Source: UBA11574 sp963752565 (lineage in GTDB: Bacteria > Desulfobacterota > Desulfobacteria > Desulfobacterales > UBA11574). Taken from it: DNA of 64,000 nt. Within the stretch, counting starts at the first letter, position 1. Each line of letters begins with the position of its first letter. The translations under genes and the position numbers were made by a program. Below are positions 9,252 to 18,371 of this stretch, one piece after another. Location of the stretch: assembly GCA_963752565.1 (NCBI GenBank), contig CAVVZC010000006.1:124001-188000 (forward strand). The letters run 5' to 3'. The notes under the pieces were generated by a model that was not told the origin of the DNA, searched no databases, and saw only the letters and a program-made list of their open reading frames with translations.

Positions 9252-9901
9252 CAAACGCATATACTGTTACCAATTGGTATGACTGGCTGTGCGGTATGAA
9301 ACTTGTGATAGCTCCATATCGGCAAGAGCAGATCTGTTTGAAAAGTTGTGATATTTAGGATATCTGTAATCAAGGTCAGTCTGTGGTCATCTCAATATAT
9401 CACAGCAAATACCCGCCAATAGATACGGAACGGATATCACATTATCGTCTGTTCACCAAATATTGAATAAATACGTAATCCCACCAACATCTGCCCGGAA
9501 GAGTTGTGAACGACCGCAATACAATCTCTCTCTAAATTTAAAACAAATAATTTTTCAGGTTAAGCTACTATAATTGTAGTCATTATCTCAAAAATTATGC
9601 CAATTCCATTGAACTTTGAGATATCGCATCAGATACGCGTTTTTTTCGCTTTTTATACTGTATTCGTGTCATATTTCCGAACAACCACCCGTCCATTTTG
9701 GAAAGTTTAATTCCAAAGTGGACTTGTTATTGCTCAGATGGTTGACTGATGCATACCCATGGTATCTGCTCAAATCGACGAAAAACGCAGGTTTATTTCA
9801 AATTTTTCAAGGTTTGACGGCGTTGGCATAAATTTTGTATTTTGATCCTGAAACCTGTTGTAAAGAAACCATTTTAAAAACTACACAGAAAGGAGTTTTA
9901 C
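9252..9901. other. Intergenic region with one dispersed 13-mer
   Basis: About 650 AT-rich bases. TCTCAATATATCA occurs at 9390-9402. A 71-codon frame at 9616-9831 lacks a ribosome-binding site and family resemblance. The end of the region carries AAAGGAG for the next gene. Confidence 0.45.
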
Positions 9902-10597
9902 ATGAGTTTGACACCTGAAACGCTCGAAGGTGTGGTGGTCGTTTCTCCTCAGGAAGCTCTCAAAATCCAGTCCGAGGGGGGCATGCTCATCGCTGCCTTC
10001 ACTCACATGACCGACTGGTGTATGAGACGCGCCTCCGGGTCCGTCCACATCACCATGGATGTTCCCAAAGATCACAAGCGGCCTGATTTCGATCTGTCCC
10101 AGGCCGAGCTCGACGTCGAAGCCCTTCCCAAGGATAAAGACATACCCCTGGTCTTTTATTGTGCCGACAATCTTTGATGGAAATCCTATCACGCCGCCAG
10201 GCTGGCGGTAACCCAAAACTACACCAGAGTCCACTGGATGAGGGTCGGGATGAAGGGCTGGATGGACGCCTTCTTTGCCATTGAAACCGACTCCAAGCTT
10301 CTTCAGGACATCATGGTCGCCAACCAAAACAACCCTGCCGCATGGGCCATCGGAATTGACAAGGTCAAGACCCTGAGAAACCCGGTCTTGGTTGACTTCC
10401 GGTCAGCCGACAAATTCGAGAAGGGACATGAAGAAAATGCTGTCAACATTCCTTACGAGGAGTTGTGGACCTTTGACAACCTTGAAAAACTCAACAAGAG
10501 CAAGGAGCTTGTCATTATTCACGACGACCCGGTGGTCGCGGGCGTTCTGGCCGTTTCCTTCAGGCTTCTCGAGTACCGGACCTACATTCTAATTTAA
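9902..10597 (+). CDS. Tandem rhodanese protein with in-frame TGA (probable selenocysteine)
   Basis: One frame runs from 9902 to 10597, interrupted only by a TGA at 10175-10177 (codon 92). AGAAAGGAG precedes the start. The TGA sits in VFYCADNL-TGA-WKSYHAARLAV, which matches the rhodanese active-site pattern YCxGxxCxxSxxAA; the TGA falls exactly on the second Cys, the catalytic residue of that subfamily. With read-through the product is 231 residues: a first rhodanese domain (about 1-125) and a second (about 135-231) whose loop reads VIIHDDPVVAGVLA and has no Cys, so it is probably inactive. A SECIS-like hairpin follows the TGA. No frameshift is present, unlike the nearby pseudogenes. Likely role is sulfur or selenium transfer. 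The alternative is a nonsense mutation of a Cys codon. Confidence 0.72.
10175..10209 (+). promoter_or_regulatory. Candidate bacterial SECIS element
   Basis: After the TGA, CCGCC (10194-10198) pairs with GGCGG (10204-10208), extended by a G-T pair, around the loop AGGCT. The loop starts 22 bases after the TGA and has a G within its first two bases; both agree with the bacterial SECIS rule (loop 16-37 bases downstream, G in the first two loop positions). The lower stem is weak. It lies wholly inside the coding frame, as bacterial SECIS elements do. Confidence 0.6.
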
Positions 10598-10627
10598 AAA
10601 GCAATATCCTTTAGAAAATAACCATGG

Positions 10628-10654
10628 CCCCGCCTGAAAGGGCGGGGGTGTTTT
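10628..10654 (+). terminator. Terminator after the rhodanese gene
   Basis: CCCCGCC and GGCGGGG form a perfect 7-bp stem with a six-base loop, followed by GTGTTTT. It is 30 bases after the rhodanese stop codon, showing that this gene is a complete transcription unit. Confidence 0.8.
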
Positions 10655-10875
10655 GTTCGGAATGATTGATTTTTCAGACGAATTTCTATTTTGTCATTTT
10701 TTCTCCGGGATTTTGTTGTACGAGCCAGTGGATGGATCATCTTATCTTCTTTTTTGCGATTATTTTAAAATAATAAATTGAAGATTTATGCCTTAAACCT
10801 TCAAATAAAACCACTCAAATATGGTTTCCTTGACTTGAAAATCGTCATTTGAGATGTGGGAAAAGAGGATAAGTA

Positions 10876-11334
10876 ATGAAAAAAATTTATGTGGGCTATA
10901 CCAATAAAGTAATGATAATCTGCCCCAAATGCGGATTAGAAAAAAATAAAATTGTATTTAATTTTAAGAATACTCATAAGAGGCTAAAGGCTAAATGTAA
11001 ATGTGGCGAAGTTTTCCGGTTTACCTTGGATTTTCGAAAGTATTACCGTAAGAATGTCCGACTTACTGGTGAGTACTTTGTCCGAGGGAAGGATGAAAAG
11101 GAAGAAATACTCATCGAAGACATTTCAAAGACTGGAATCAAATTTGCAACTCTTAAGCCACCTAATTTTTCCAAAGATGATTTAGTTGAATTAAAATTTA
11201 CTTTAGACACTCCAATGAAAATGGAAGTTCGCACACGGGTCAAAATATTATGGATAATCGATCGCACTGTCGGTGCACAGTTTAATGATCCAAAATTACT
11301 TGAAAAGGATTTGGAATTTTATCTGATAAAATAA
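10876..11334 (+). CDS. Zinc-ribbon PilZ-domain protein (copy 1)
   Basis: The 152-residue protein begins with a zinc-ribbon-like module (C16-P-K-C19 and C41-K-C43) and continues with a PilZ domain: R58-K-N-V-R62 and DISKTG at 82-87 are the two c-di-GMP-binding motifs (RxxxR and D/NxSxxG). The C terminus (VGAQFNDPKLLEKDLEFYL) finishes the PilZ barrel. It is probably a cytoplasmic c-di-GMP receptor. A paralogue with the same two-part design lies at 40109-40564 on the other strand. AGAGGAT precedes the start. The gene stands alone. Confidence 0.88.
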   Translation: MKKIYVGYTNKVMIICPKCGLEKNKIVFNFKNTHKRLKAKCKCGEVFRFTLDFRKYYRKNVRLTGEYFVRGKDEKEEILIEDISKTGIKFATLKPPNFSKDDLVELKFTLDTPMKMEVRTRVKILWIIDRTVGAQFNDPKLLEKDLEFYLIK

Positions 11335-11846
11335 TTTGTTCTGAACGAAACTCGACCTGACACCAGAAAATATGATATCTGTATATCAATTGTTGTTGTG
11401 AATGGTGTAGTGGCAAGATACATGTAATCAATCACACACCTCCTTTTCTATCGATTTATCCCATCAATTAATGCCACAATGTGACATAACTGTTCGATAT
11501 ATTATATTTGACATGAACATTGCTTTAATATATTAATATAACTTAACAAATGAATGCGAGAGTTAAATCTGACCTCCATCTCAATTCGATTCCCATTGAG
11601 TAACACTTTCTGTTCTGCAGACCTCACTCACGATTTTTATCTCATCATTTAATTAATTGTTCTTTTATCTAAGTCCTTCAATCGGTCAACCTTTATTCGG
11701 AAGGAATCATCATGGAGAAACCCCTCAAATTCTGCATGCCTACTCCTTACAGGACGTTTTTTATTCTGTTGAGAGTCTAAAGTAACATTCCGATAAGCCC
11801 AAGACATTTAAGACCTTCCAATAGCCTTTTGAAATGGAGGTAAAAA
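11335..11846. other. Intergenic region with a possible 22-codon leader
   Basis: The region is AT-rich. A short frame at 11712-11780 (MEKPLKFCMPTPYRTFFILL then RV) follows GGAAGGA at a good distance. It could be translated as a small peptide ahead of the lipoprotein gene, but nothing else supports it. Confidence 0.3.
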
Positions 11847-12455
11847 ATGAAAACGTATCGAATTATCTTTTTTCATGTTTTAGCCGTGGTTTTCCTCTTG
11901 TCATTATTTGCATGCGCCGGACCATCTAAACAGCAAGTCAGCGCGGAAACCAAAGTCGTACCTGGTGTTGAAAAAATCCAATTGGCATCCATTGACTACA
12001 TCCCGATGGAGACACCATTAAAAGCGAATTATGATAATATCATTTTCAGGAGTTTCGAGTGTAACGCCCAGCTCAAGAAAGACTATCCAGATGCACCCAT
12101 GTCTTGTAAAGAATCTATAATTTTGCAATTGCACAGTAAAAACGCCTATCAAAACGTGACAGATGGCACCAACGAAAATCTTTCTGGAAAGAGTATCCTG
12201 GTAGACATGAAGATTGTCGACATGCGAATAGCGAAAAGTGCAGCTCGTTTCTGGGAAAGGGATTCCTTTATGGATGTTCTACTTGAACTAAGGGATGCCG
12301 ACACCGAAGAAGTCGTTCATCAAAAAGTGCTTTCAACGTCTAATAAAGCTCTCGGCCCAGCTTGGAGTTCTGGCGGTAGTGGCAGGAGTCTACCTTCTGA
12401 TCTCGGCACACTCATCGGTGAGTATATTTTTAGGATTACTCCTGGTACCAAATAA
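11847..12455 (+). CDS. Secreted lipoprotein of unknown function
   Basis: A lipoprotein signal peptide (residues 1-24) ends in the lipobox LFAC. The mature part of about 180 residues has the layout of DUF4410-like envelope lipoproteins (DNIIFRSFECN strand, a VTDGTNENL turn, a SILVDMKIVDMRIAKSAARFW strand, and a final LGTLIGEYIF helix), but the match is by eye only. GGAGGT is placed seven bases before the start. It is monocistronic. Function is unknown. Confidence 0.7.
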   Translation: MKTYRIIFFHVLAVVFLLSLFACAGPSKQQVSAETKVVPGVEKIQLASIDYIPMETPLKANYDNIIFRSFECNAQLKKDYPDAPMSCKESIILQLHSKNAYQNVTDGTNENLSGKSILVDMKIVDMRIAKSAARFWERDSFMDVLLELRDADTEEVVHQKVLSTSNKALGPAWSSGGSGRSLPSDLGTLIGEYIFRITPGTK

Positions 12456-12623
12456 AGACGGTTTGCAAATTATAAAATAATGATAATGAAATGATAAGAA
12501 GTGCTTTTTAAAACGAATTTAAGCAAAATATAGGCTTGTGTACGGTAACTGAATAAAAAAAATTCGGTTACAAAGACACATAAAACTCTTACTTAATAGG
12601 TGGTACTAAAAGCGGAGGCAGTT

Positions 12624-13687
12624 ATGAAAACTACAATTCTTGGAATCCTAATAGGCGCATTCATATTGATAGTTTGCGGCATTGCGGCGGCTCAGGCTGA
12701 GATCAAGGTTGGTATCGCCGGGCCTTTGTCCGGTAGCAACCTCTCAGTTGGCGAACAGCAGGAAATCGGCGCTCAAAAGGCGATCGGCCATCTGAATGAC
12801 AAAGGCGGCCTCCTTGGCAAGAAGATTGTCGTTATTTCAGTGGACGATGCGTGTGAGCCGCGACAAGCTACGGCGGTGGCGAAGCAACTGGTGAGCGAGG
12901 GCGTTGTTTTCGTCGTCGGGCATGTTTGTTCCGCTGCTTCCCTTGCCGTCAGCAAGATCTATGAAAAGGCCGGAATCATCATGATCTCACCGGCTTCGAC
13001 CAATCCCAAGGTTACCGATGAAGGGGGTCCCAATGTATTTCGGACGATAGGACGCGACGACCAGCAAGGCACGATCGCCGGCGACTATCCGGCCGACAAT
13101 CACAGCAAAAGCAACATTGCGATCATCACGACGGTCAAGCCTATGGCTTGGGCTTGGCAGAGTTTACAAAACGCCAGCTGAACAAACGCGGCTTTACCGA
13201 GGTTATGTTCGATAGTTACACCCCGGAACAAAAGGACTGCAAGTCGATTGTAGACAAACTCGTCAATAAAAAAACAGATGTTCTCTATGCCGGCGGCTAC
13301 CAACGATCAATATTCGGAATTAGCTGCGCAGGTGAATGTCCAGTTCCTGTTCGTCGCGGGAAAGCAGGCGAAGGCAGCTATTTTACCTTTGGCCCTGATA
13401 TGCGCCTAAATCCGGAGGCCGGAGACGTCGTTGCTGCCATTCGCGAAGAGGATGCCTACGAACCAGAGGGTTATACTTTGTATAGTTACGGCGCTGTTCA
13501 GGCTTGAGCGCAGGCCGTTAAACAAGCGGGTTCCTTGAAACCTAAGGCTGTCATCGATGCCTTGAAAGCAGGCAGCTTAGACACCGTGCTAGGTAAGATT
13601 GGCTTTGATGAGAAAGGCGACGTTACAGGTATTAGCACCTTCGTCTGGTATGTATTCGGCAAGGAAGACTACTCGCTGGCCAAATAA
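12624..13687 (+). pseudogene. LivK/LivJ-type branched-chain amino-acid binding protein, decayed
   Basis: A signal peptide (MKTTILGILIGAFILIVCGI, cleaved near AQA) and the IKVGIAGPLSGSNLSVGEQQEIGA start are typical of leucine/isoleucine/valine-binding proteins. Residues continue well to about 13140, where the frame shifts; the rest resumes as GLAEFTKRQLNKRGFTEVMFDSYTPEQ. The segment after YAGGYQ is shorter than the family norm, implying an internal deletion of some 20 residues. A TGA at 13505-13507 replaces the Trp of the YSYGAVQAW-like motif. The frame then runs to the stop at 13685-13687. No permease or ATPase genes are nearby. Three separate lesions make real inactivation likely. Confidence 0.85.
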
Positions 13688-13710
13688 TGTGATTGCTCTA
13701 ACCTGTACAT

Positions 13711-13765
13711 AAAAAAATGAGCCTCAATTGCTTATATGCTATAAAGCTGTATTTATCAGAGGCTC
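13711..13765 (-). terminator. Terminator of the helicase gene
   Basis: GAGCCTC and GAGGCTC pair over a long loop that itself contains a small AT-rich stem; on the minus strand ATTTTTTTA follows. It ends about 115 bases after the minus-strand helicase stop codon. Confidence 0.5.
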
Positions 13766-13880
13766 GAAAATGTTGTGATACCTTTCTCCAAAAATTGAGC
13801 TGCCAAGTAAAGACCCAACTCGCCCCTATATCCTGTCAAATCCAGTTTAAATTGGGTCATGTAATACCTGTTTAAATTTT

Positions 13881-15248
13881 TCATGAGAATTTTGGGTTAT
13901 ATGTTTTTTGCCTCGCCCTTGCCATGGCTTTGAGCACATCCACCTGAACATCCACATAATCATATACTCGGGCTTTTTCTTTACCCGGCGCAGGCCGTAA
14001 AACACGCCCCAGGTACTGCAATACCCGGCCGCTGAATTTGATGGGGGTTACCAGAAACAGCGGCGACAGATCACTTCGGTCAAAGCCTTCCCCGATCAAC
14101 TGCCCGGTAGCGATCAACACCCTGACATCTCCCTGATCCAGACGATCCAACACCGCCCGGCGCTCAGCGGCACTGAGATCACCAATCAAGAGCCCGGCGG
14201 AAATCTTATACCGAAATCGTAAAATAGACTGCAATGTCTCGCAGTGTTTTTTTCGATCTGAAAGCACCAGACAGACCCCTTGGTTATGCTCGACTTCCGC
14301 AGCGATATCCGATGCGATGAGGCGGTTTCGCTTGTCGTCCTGGGTCAGTTCCGACATCATTTTGCTGTACTCGTTCACCGGATCGTAATAGGGCTTGAAT
14401 TCCGTCTCGCGAATAATGACCTCGGCAGCTAAAACATCGCCGCTTTGAACCAGGCGGTCCTGATCGATTTTGTGGTGAACGTCTCCCAAGTGCCAGAAGA
14501 TGAGCCGGGACAGATTGTCCCGTCGATAAGGTGTTGCCGAAAGTCCCAGCATATACCTGGAATCGAATTCGGTCACCGCTTCGGTAAATGTTCTGCTGGG
14601 ACACCGGTGGCATTCATCCACTACCAAAAAGCCGATCTCTTTTGAAACGTCTTCAGCACATTTGTACAGGGTCTGAACCAGGGCCACGGTCATCTTGTTA
14701 CCCATATTGATTTTGCCGCCACCGATAAACCCCACCGAATCCTTTGGAATCCCCAAGAACTGTTCAATGCGCTCCATCCACTGAAAAGCCAGATCCTTGG
14801 TGTGAACCACAATCAGGGCCGGCTGATTTCGCCGGGCAATAATAAAAAGGGCCATCACGGTTTTTCCGCTTCCGGTGGGGGCGCTCAGGGTTCCGAAGTC
14901 TTTTGACACCATGGCGTTGACGGCTTTTTGCTGAAACGGCTTTAACTGCCCCTCAAAATGAAAATCCATTGACTTGAAGGTCCGGCGCTGATCATCGATG
15001 TCGTATTTTACACCTTCCCGTCTGCAAAGCAGCAAGAGCTGCCGCATGTATCCCCTGGGAATCCACAGACCGCCCCCTCGAACTTTGTCATAAAATTTTA
15101 GCGTTTTGGGGGTGCCCCGGTTCCACCGTCCCATGCGTTGGTTTTCCATCCATTTGGGATTGGGAAACGTCAAGGTCTTCATCAGTTGTTGACGAATCTC
15201 CGAAGGGATATTGTAAAGCCGAAGGTAGTTGGTGAGGATGATTTTCAA
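13881..15248 (-). CDS. XPB/Rad25-like superfamily 2 helicase
   Basis: The 455-residue protein begins at a TTG (15248); an ATG 22 codons downstream is the alternative start. It has the motifs of a superfamily 2 DEAD/DEAH-type helicase: Walker A SAPTGSGKT (122-130), VVDECHR (DECH box), LSATPYR (motif III), and IGEGFDRSDL with QYLGRVLRPAPGK (motifs V and VI). An N-terminal region of about 100 residues precedes the helicase core. Proteins of this layout are called bacterial XPB/SSL2-like helicases and may act in DNA repair; that is inference. No restriction or nuclease partner is beside it. Confidence 0.87.
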   Translation of the reverse strand: MKIILTNYLRLYNIPSEIRQQLMKTLTFPNPKWMENQRMGRWNRGTPKTLKFYDKVRGGGLWIPRGYMRQLLLLCRREGVKYDIDDQRRTFKSMDFHFEGQLKPFQQKAVNAMVSKDFGTLSAPTGSGKTVMALFIIARRNQPALIVVHTKDLAFQWMERIEQFLGIPKDSVGFIGGGKINMGNKMTVALVQTLYKCAEDVSKEIGFLVVDECHRCPSRTFTEAVTEFDSRYMLGLSATPYRRDNLSRLIFWHLGDVHHKIDQDRLVQSGDVLAAEVIIRETEFKPYYDPVNEYSKMMSELTQDDKRNRLIASDIAAEVEHNQGVCLVLSDRKKHCETLQSILRFRYKISAGLLIGDLSAAERRAVLDRLDQGDVRVLIATGQLIGEGFDRSDLSPLFLVTPIKFSGRVLQYLGRVLRPAPGKEKARVYDYVDVQVDVLKAMARARQKTYNPKFS

Positions 15249-15536
15249 ATTGTTTGGCCTTTATCAATTTCGAACAGGTGGTTTCATATAAAGTTTTGGT
15301 AAACTGACACCTTTCTCGTATACCTTTCTTTCATGATTGACAGGATTTAATATAAATGATAGAAATCATATCAAATACCAATACGCAATCTTACCTTTCT
15401 AATCAACATATACCATTCTATCAGGCAAATTTACAGAATAATCAATTGTTCGAAGACACAGGATAGTTGACATTGCAATTGCCGGACAGATGGGGTAATA
15501 TAAAGCGTTAAGAATCTTCTTGAAAAGGCAATACCA

Positions 15537-15755
15537 ATGGAATTTTTGTTACCGTTAGACAAGATGACCACATCAGATAAGCTCGCTGCAATGGAACAAT
15601 TGTGGGAAGATCTGTGTCGGAGTCCTGAGTCTGTTCCCTCGCCTTCTTGGCACGGGGACGTCCTTTTGGCAAGGGATAAACGAGTCAAAGAAGGAAAATC
15701 CAAATTTACAACCTTCGATGAAGCCAAAGACAGAATCAGGACATCAACCAAATGA
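15537..15755 (+). CDS. Addiction-module antitoxin (TIGR02574-like)
   Basis: The 72-residue protein reads LPLDKMTTSDKLAAMEQLWEDL near its N terminus and ends in FTTFDEAKDRIRTSTK, the pattern of the short antitoxins that precede ParE/RelE-type toxins. It would bind and neutralise the toxin encoded immediately downstream, with which it overlaps by four bases (ATGA). Such antitoxins normally also repress their own operon. The ATG at 15537 has little ribosome-binding site. Confidence 0.85.
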   Translation: MEFLLPLDKMTTSDKLAAMEQLWEDLCRSPESVPSPSWHGDVLLARDKRVKEGKSKFTTFDEAKDRIRTSTK

Positions 15756-16042
15756 AAATAGAAATCCTTGACGAAGCTGAGCAAGATCTCGTCGATGGAT
15801 TTACATTCTTTGAGCGACAGGCTGAAGGATTAGGTAACTACTTTCTCGATTCAATTTTCTCAGACATTGAATCGCTCCACCTTTATGCCGGGATTCACGT
15901 GCTTCATTTCGGCTATCATCGACTCCTGGCGAAACGATTTCCCTTCGCCATCTACTATCGAATCGAGACTGACATTATTCGAGTCTATGCGATTTTGGAT
16001 TGTCGCCGGAATCCCACATGGATTCGTGATAGGCTCGCATAA
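15752..16042 (+). CDS. ParE/RelE-family toxin
   Basis: The 96-residue protein (MKIEILDEAEQDLVDGFTFFERQ at the start, HRLLAKRFPFAIYYRIETDIIRVYAILDCRRNP at the end) has the RelE/ParE fold signature. The ATGA overlap with the antitoxin gene shows translational coupling. Members either cleave mRNA on ribosomes or poison gyrase; sequence alone does not say which. Both genes appear intact. Confidence 0.85.
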   Translation: MKIEILDEAEQDLVDGFTFFERQAEGLGNYFLDSIFSDIESLHLYAGIHVLHFGYHRLLAKRFPFAIYYRIETDIIRVYAILDCRRNPTWIRDRLA

Positions 16043-16090
16043 ACTTCGAAAAAATCATTGAACCAGACGGAAAGGAATAAAGCAAAACGC

Positions 16091-17443
16091 ATGGATTCTT
16101 CAGCGGTCTTTACCCTGAGGATACGTATTGCCCTTGGCGGAATATGTATTTTTCTGGCATCGCTTTTTATTGCCGGTGCTTGGACCATTCCGTTTCTTTT
16201 TGAATCTCCTTCCATACTCTACAAATTCGGTATTGAAAAAACGTTTCTCCGCAGCGGCAAAGTCTTGGGTGTGACTGCCGCGGTACTTGTATTTTTTCAG
16301 GTCCTGTTGGTTTCGCGTTTAAAATTTTTGGATCGAATTTTTTCTTTAAACCGAATCATCACCTTTCACCGGATGAACGGCATCGCCATTGCTGTTCTGG
16401 CCCTTGTGCATCCCATACTGATTATCGCCGCTGAAAATTTCACCATCTTTCCCTTTGAAAAAAGATACTGGCCTGAATTTTTGGGCGTCGGCGTATTAAT
16501 CTTTATCCTGGTGCTCACAACAACTGCCAACTGGCGTTTGATGTTTAATATTGCTTATGACAAATGGCTTCGCTTTCACCGTTTGGGAACTTTAGTGGCA
16601 ATAGCGTTAATGATCATCCACATCCTCTTTGTCAGTGAGACATTTAAATCCGGCCTTCCTCAAACACTTGTCTTTGTGGCCGCCGGTATTAACCTTATGC
16701 TGATATATCGGCTTTGGTACCGCAGATTATTCCCCGGAAAAAGGCGGTTTGTGGTTTCCAATGTCGAACCGGCCGGCAAAGATGCTTATTCTGTGGATGT
16801 CAAGCCCCATAGCGGCCAAATTTTAGACCATATTCCCGGTCAGTTTGCCTTTATCACACCTGTATCTGGAAGTATGCCAAAGGAAGAGCACCCTTTTACC
16901 ATATCTTCCACACCCTCCCGACCAGACGCTTTGCAATTCGTCATACGGTCACTGGGTGACTGGACAAGCAAAATTAACCGTCTCAAAGCTGGAGAAACGG
17001 TGTTCATTGACGGTCCATATGGCCTTTTCAGCCACATGGTCTCATCGGGAAACGAACCCATCATCATGATTGCAGGGGGAATCGGCATTACCCCCATGTT
17101 GAGTATGCTCAGGTATATGGCAGATGTGGATGATCCAAGGCGGATTCTGCTGATCTGGAGCAACAAAACAAAAGAACATATCGTGTTCCCAGTGGAGTTC
17201 AAGAGCCTGGAACATCGCTTACAGCACCTTCATATCATTCATGTTATTACACGCGACAGCGGAGGTGAATACGAAATCGGCCGACTGGATCAGACCAGGC
17301 TCGAAAAATTGCTAAAAGGGTGGCGTCGAAAATCAAACGTATTTATTTGCGGTCCTTTTGAGATGATGAAAGAAATGAACCATGCGGTTAAAAAAATAGG
17401 TTTTTCATCCGCCAGGGTTTACAAAGAAGAATTTAAGCTATAG
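16091..17443 (+). CDS. Ferric-reductase-like transmembrane flavoprotein
   Basis: The N-terminal half (residues about 15-215) holds about six membrane helices of the ferric-reductase-like family, with His residues in helices (FHRMNGIAIAVLALVHPIL; FHRLGTLVAIALMIIHIL) placed to bind two haems. The C-terminal half is an FNR-type flavin/NAD module: HPFTISS (FAD binding), IDGPYGLF, IAGGIGITPMLSML (NAD binding) and FICGPFEMM. It should carry electrons from NAD(P)H through FAD and haem across the inner membrane, as in NOX/FRE proteins. The ATG at 16091 is chosen; a TTG at 16058 is possible. It follows the toxin gene by about 50 bases. Confidence 0.88.
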   Translation: MDSSAVFTLRIRIALGGICIFLASLFIAGAWTIPFLFESPSILYKFGIEKTFLRSGKVLGVTAAVLVFFQVLLVSRLKFLDRIFSLNRIITFHRMNGIAIAVLALVHPILIIAAENFTIFPFEKRYWPEFLGVGVLIFILVLTTTANWRLMFNIAYDKWLRFHRLGTLVAIALMIIHILFVSETFKSGLPQTLVFVAAGINLMLIYRLWYRRLFPGKRRFVVSNVEPAGKDAYSVDVKPHSGQILDHIPGQFAFITPVSGSMPKEEHPFTISSTPSRPDALQFVIRSLGDWTSKINRLKAGETVFIDGPYGLFSHMVSSGNEPIIMIAGGIGITPMLSMLRYMADVDDPRRILLIWSNKTKEHIVFPVEFKSLEHRLQHLHIIHVITRDSGGEYEIGRLDQTRLEKLLKGWRRKSNVFICGPFEMMKEMNHAVKKIGFSSARVYKEEFKL

Positions 17444-17540
17444 CTTTTCAGGCAGAAACTATAACCTAAATTGAGCGTTTCAAATTGCGTCATTGTGTTT
17501 TTAATTTATGTCTTTAGCTTTCATTTACATGGAATATGAA

Positions 17541-17693
17541 ACCCTAATTGAGCGTGAACAAAATCGAGATAAAATAACAGAATTCATATTTCACTGATAG
17601 TGGGAGATATTAAAACGTAGTCGAATCATTGAAATACCCATTAAAATTTATATATTATGATCGTTCTCGGTTTTGTTCACGCTCAATTGGGGT
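17541..17693. repeat. 153-bp element with 27-bp inverted ends (MITE-like)
   Basis: The left end ACCCTAATTGAGCGTGAAC continues as AAAATCGA and is repeated inverted at the right end (17667-17693) with two or three differences. The interior is AT-rich and has no frame. No clear target duplication was found. The 14-base core ACCTAAATTGAGCG also occurs alone at 17464-17477 and at 60538-60550. The element sits in the upstream region of yceI. Confidence 0.6.
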
Positions 17694-17734
17694 AGAACAA
17701 AGCACAAAACTAATTTATTAAAAGGAGGCCTATC

Positions 17735-18319
17735 ATGAAAAGAATCATATATGTTGCTCTTTCTCTGCTTTTACTAGGGCAAACTCATGTGATGGCACAT
17801 GAATGGAAAACAGATCTATTTCATTCAGGTATTCTGTTTGAAATAAAACATATTTACTCCACCGTCAGGGGTCATTTTTCTGATTTTACCGGGGAGGTGT
17901 TTTTTGATCCCGACAATCTTGAAAAAAGTAAGTTCGATTTTGTTGTCAGGGTAGACAGCATCAACACCAACAATGGAAAGAGGGACAATCATCTTCGATC
18001 CGGTGATTTTTTTGACGCAAACAAATATCCGGTAATGACGTTTAAATCTTCCCGCGTCTCTCATGCCGGTGGAAATAAATATATTCTAAAGGGCAAGATG
18101 ACCATTAAAGATGTCACCAAGGACATGGTGCTGGAATTCATCTATTGGGGACAAAAAGAAAATCCTTTTAAAAAGAGTGAACTGGTCGCCGGTTTTGACA
18201 CCCGCTTCAGCATTAACAGATTGGACTATCATGTGGGAAATGGCAAATTTCATAAAATGGGAGTGGTGGGAAAAGATGTTGATATTTTGATTTCTTTGGA
18301 AGTAGTGAGGGGGAAATAG
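17735..18319 (+). CDS. YceI family periplasmic protein
   Basis: Residues 1-21 (MKRIIYVALSLLLLGQTHVMA) are a signal peptide. The mature protein begins HEWKTDLFHSGILFEIKHIYSTVRGHFSDFTG and continues with NTNNGKRDNHLRSGDFFDANKYPVMTF and the closing NRLDYHVGNGKFHKMGVVGKDVDI strand, all features of the YceI lipocalin-like family that binds polyprenoid or other amphiphilic ligands. AAAGGAGGCC lies six bases upstream. Its 194-residue length is normal. Confidence 0.92.
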   Translation: MKRIIYVALSLLLLGQTHVMAHEWKTDLFHSGILFEIKHIYSTVRGHFSDFTGEVFFDPDNLEKSKFDFVVRVDSINTNNGKRDNHLRSGDFFDANKYPVMTFKSSRVSHAGGNKYILKGKMTIKDVTKDMVLEFIYWGQKENPFKKSELVAGFDTRFSINRLDYHVGNGKFHKMGVVGKDVDILISLEVVRGK

Positions 18320-18371
18320 TTCCACAGTTTAAATCAGCAAAATAAATTGCTCGACAATTGAAATACAGGAA

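Noticed and set aside
9616..9831. Plus-strand frame of 71 codons
   Set aside because: No ribosome-binding site or recognisable domain, in an AT-rich intergenic stretch.
13505..13507. In-frame TGA in the LivK-type gene, considered as selenocysteine
   Set aside because: The family has Trp there (TGG), no suitable hairpin was seen after it, and the gene has other lesions.
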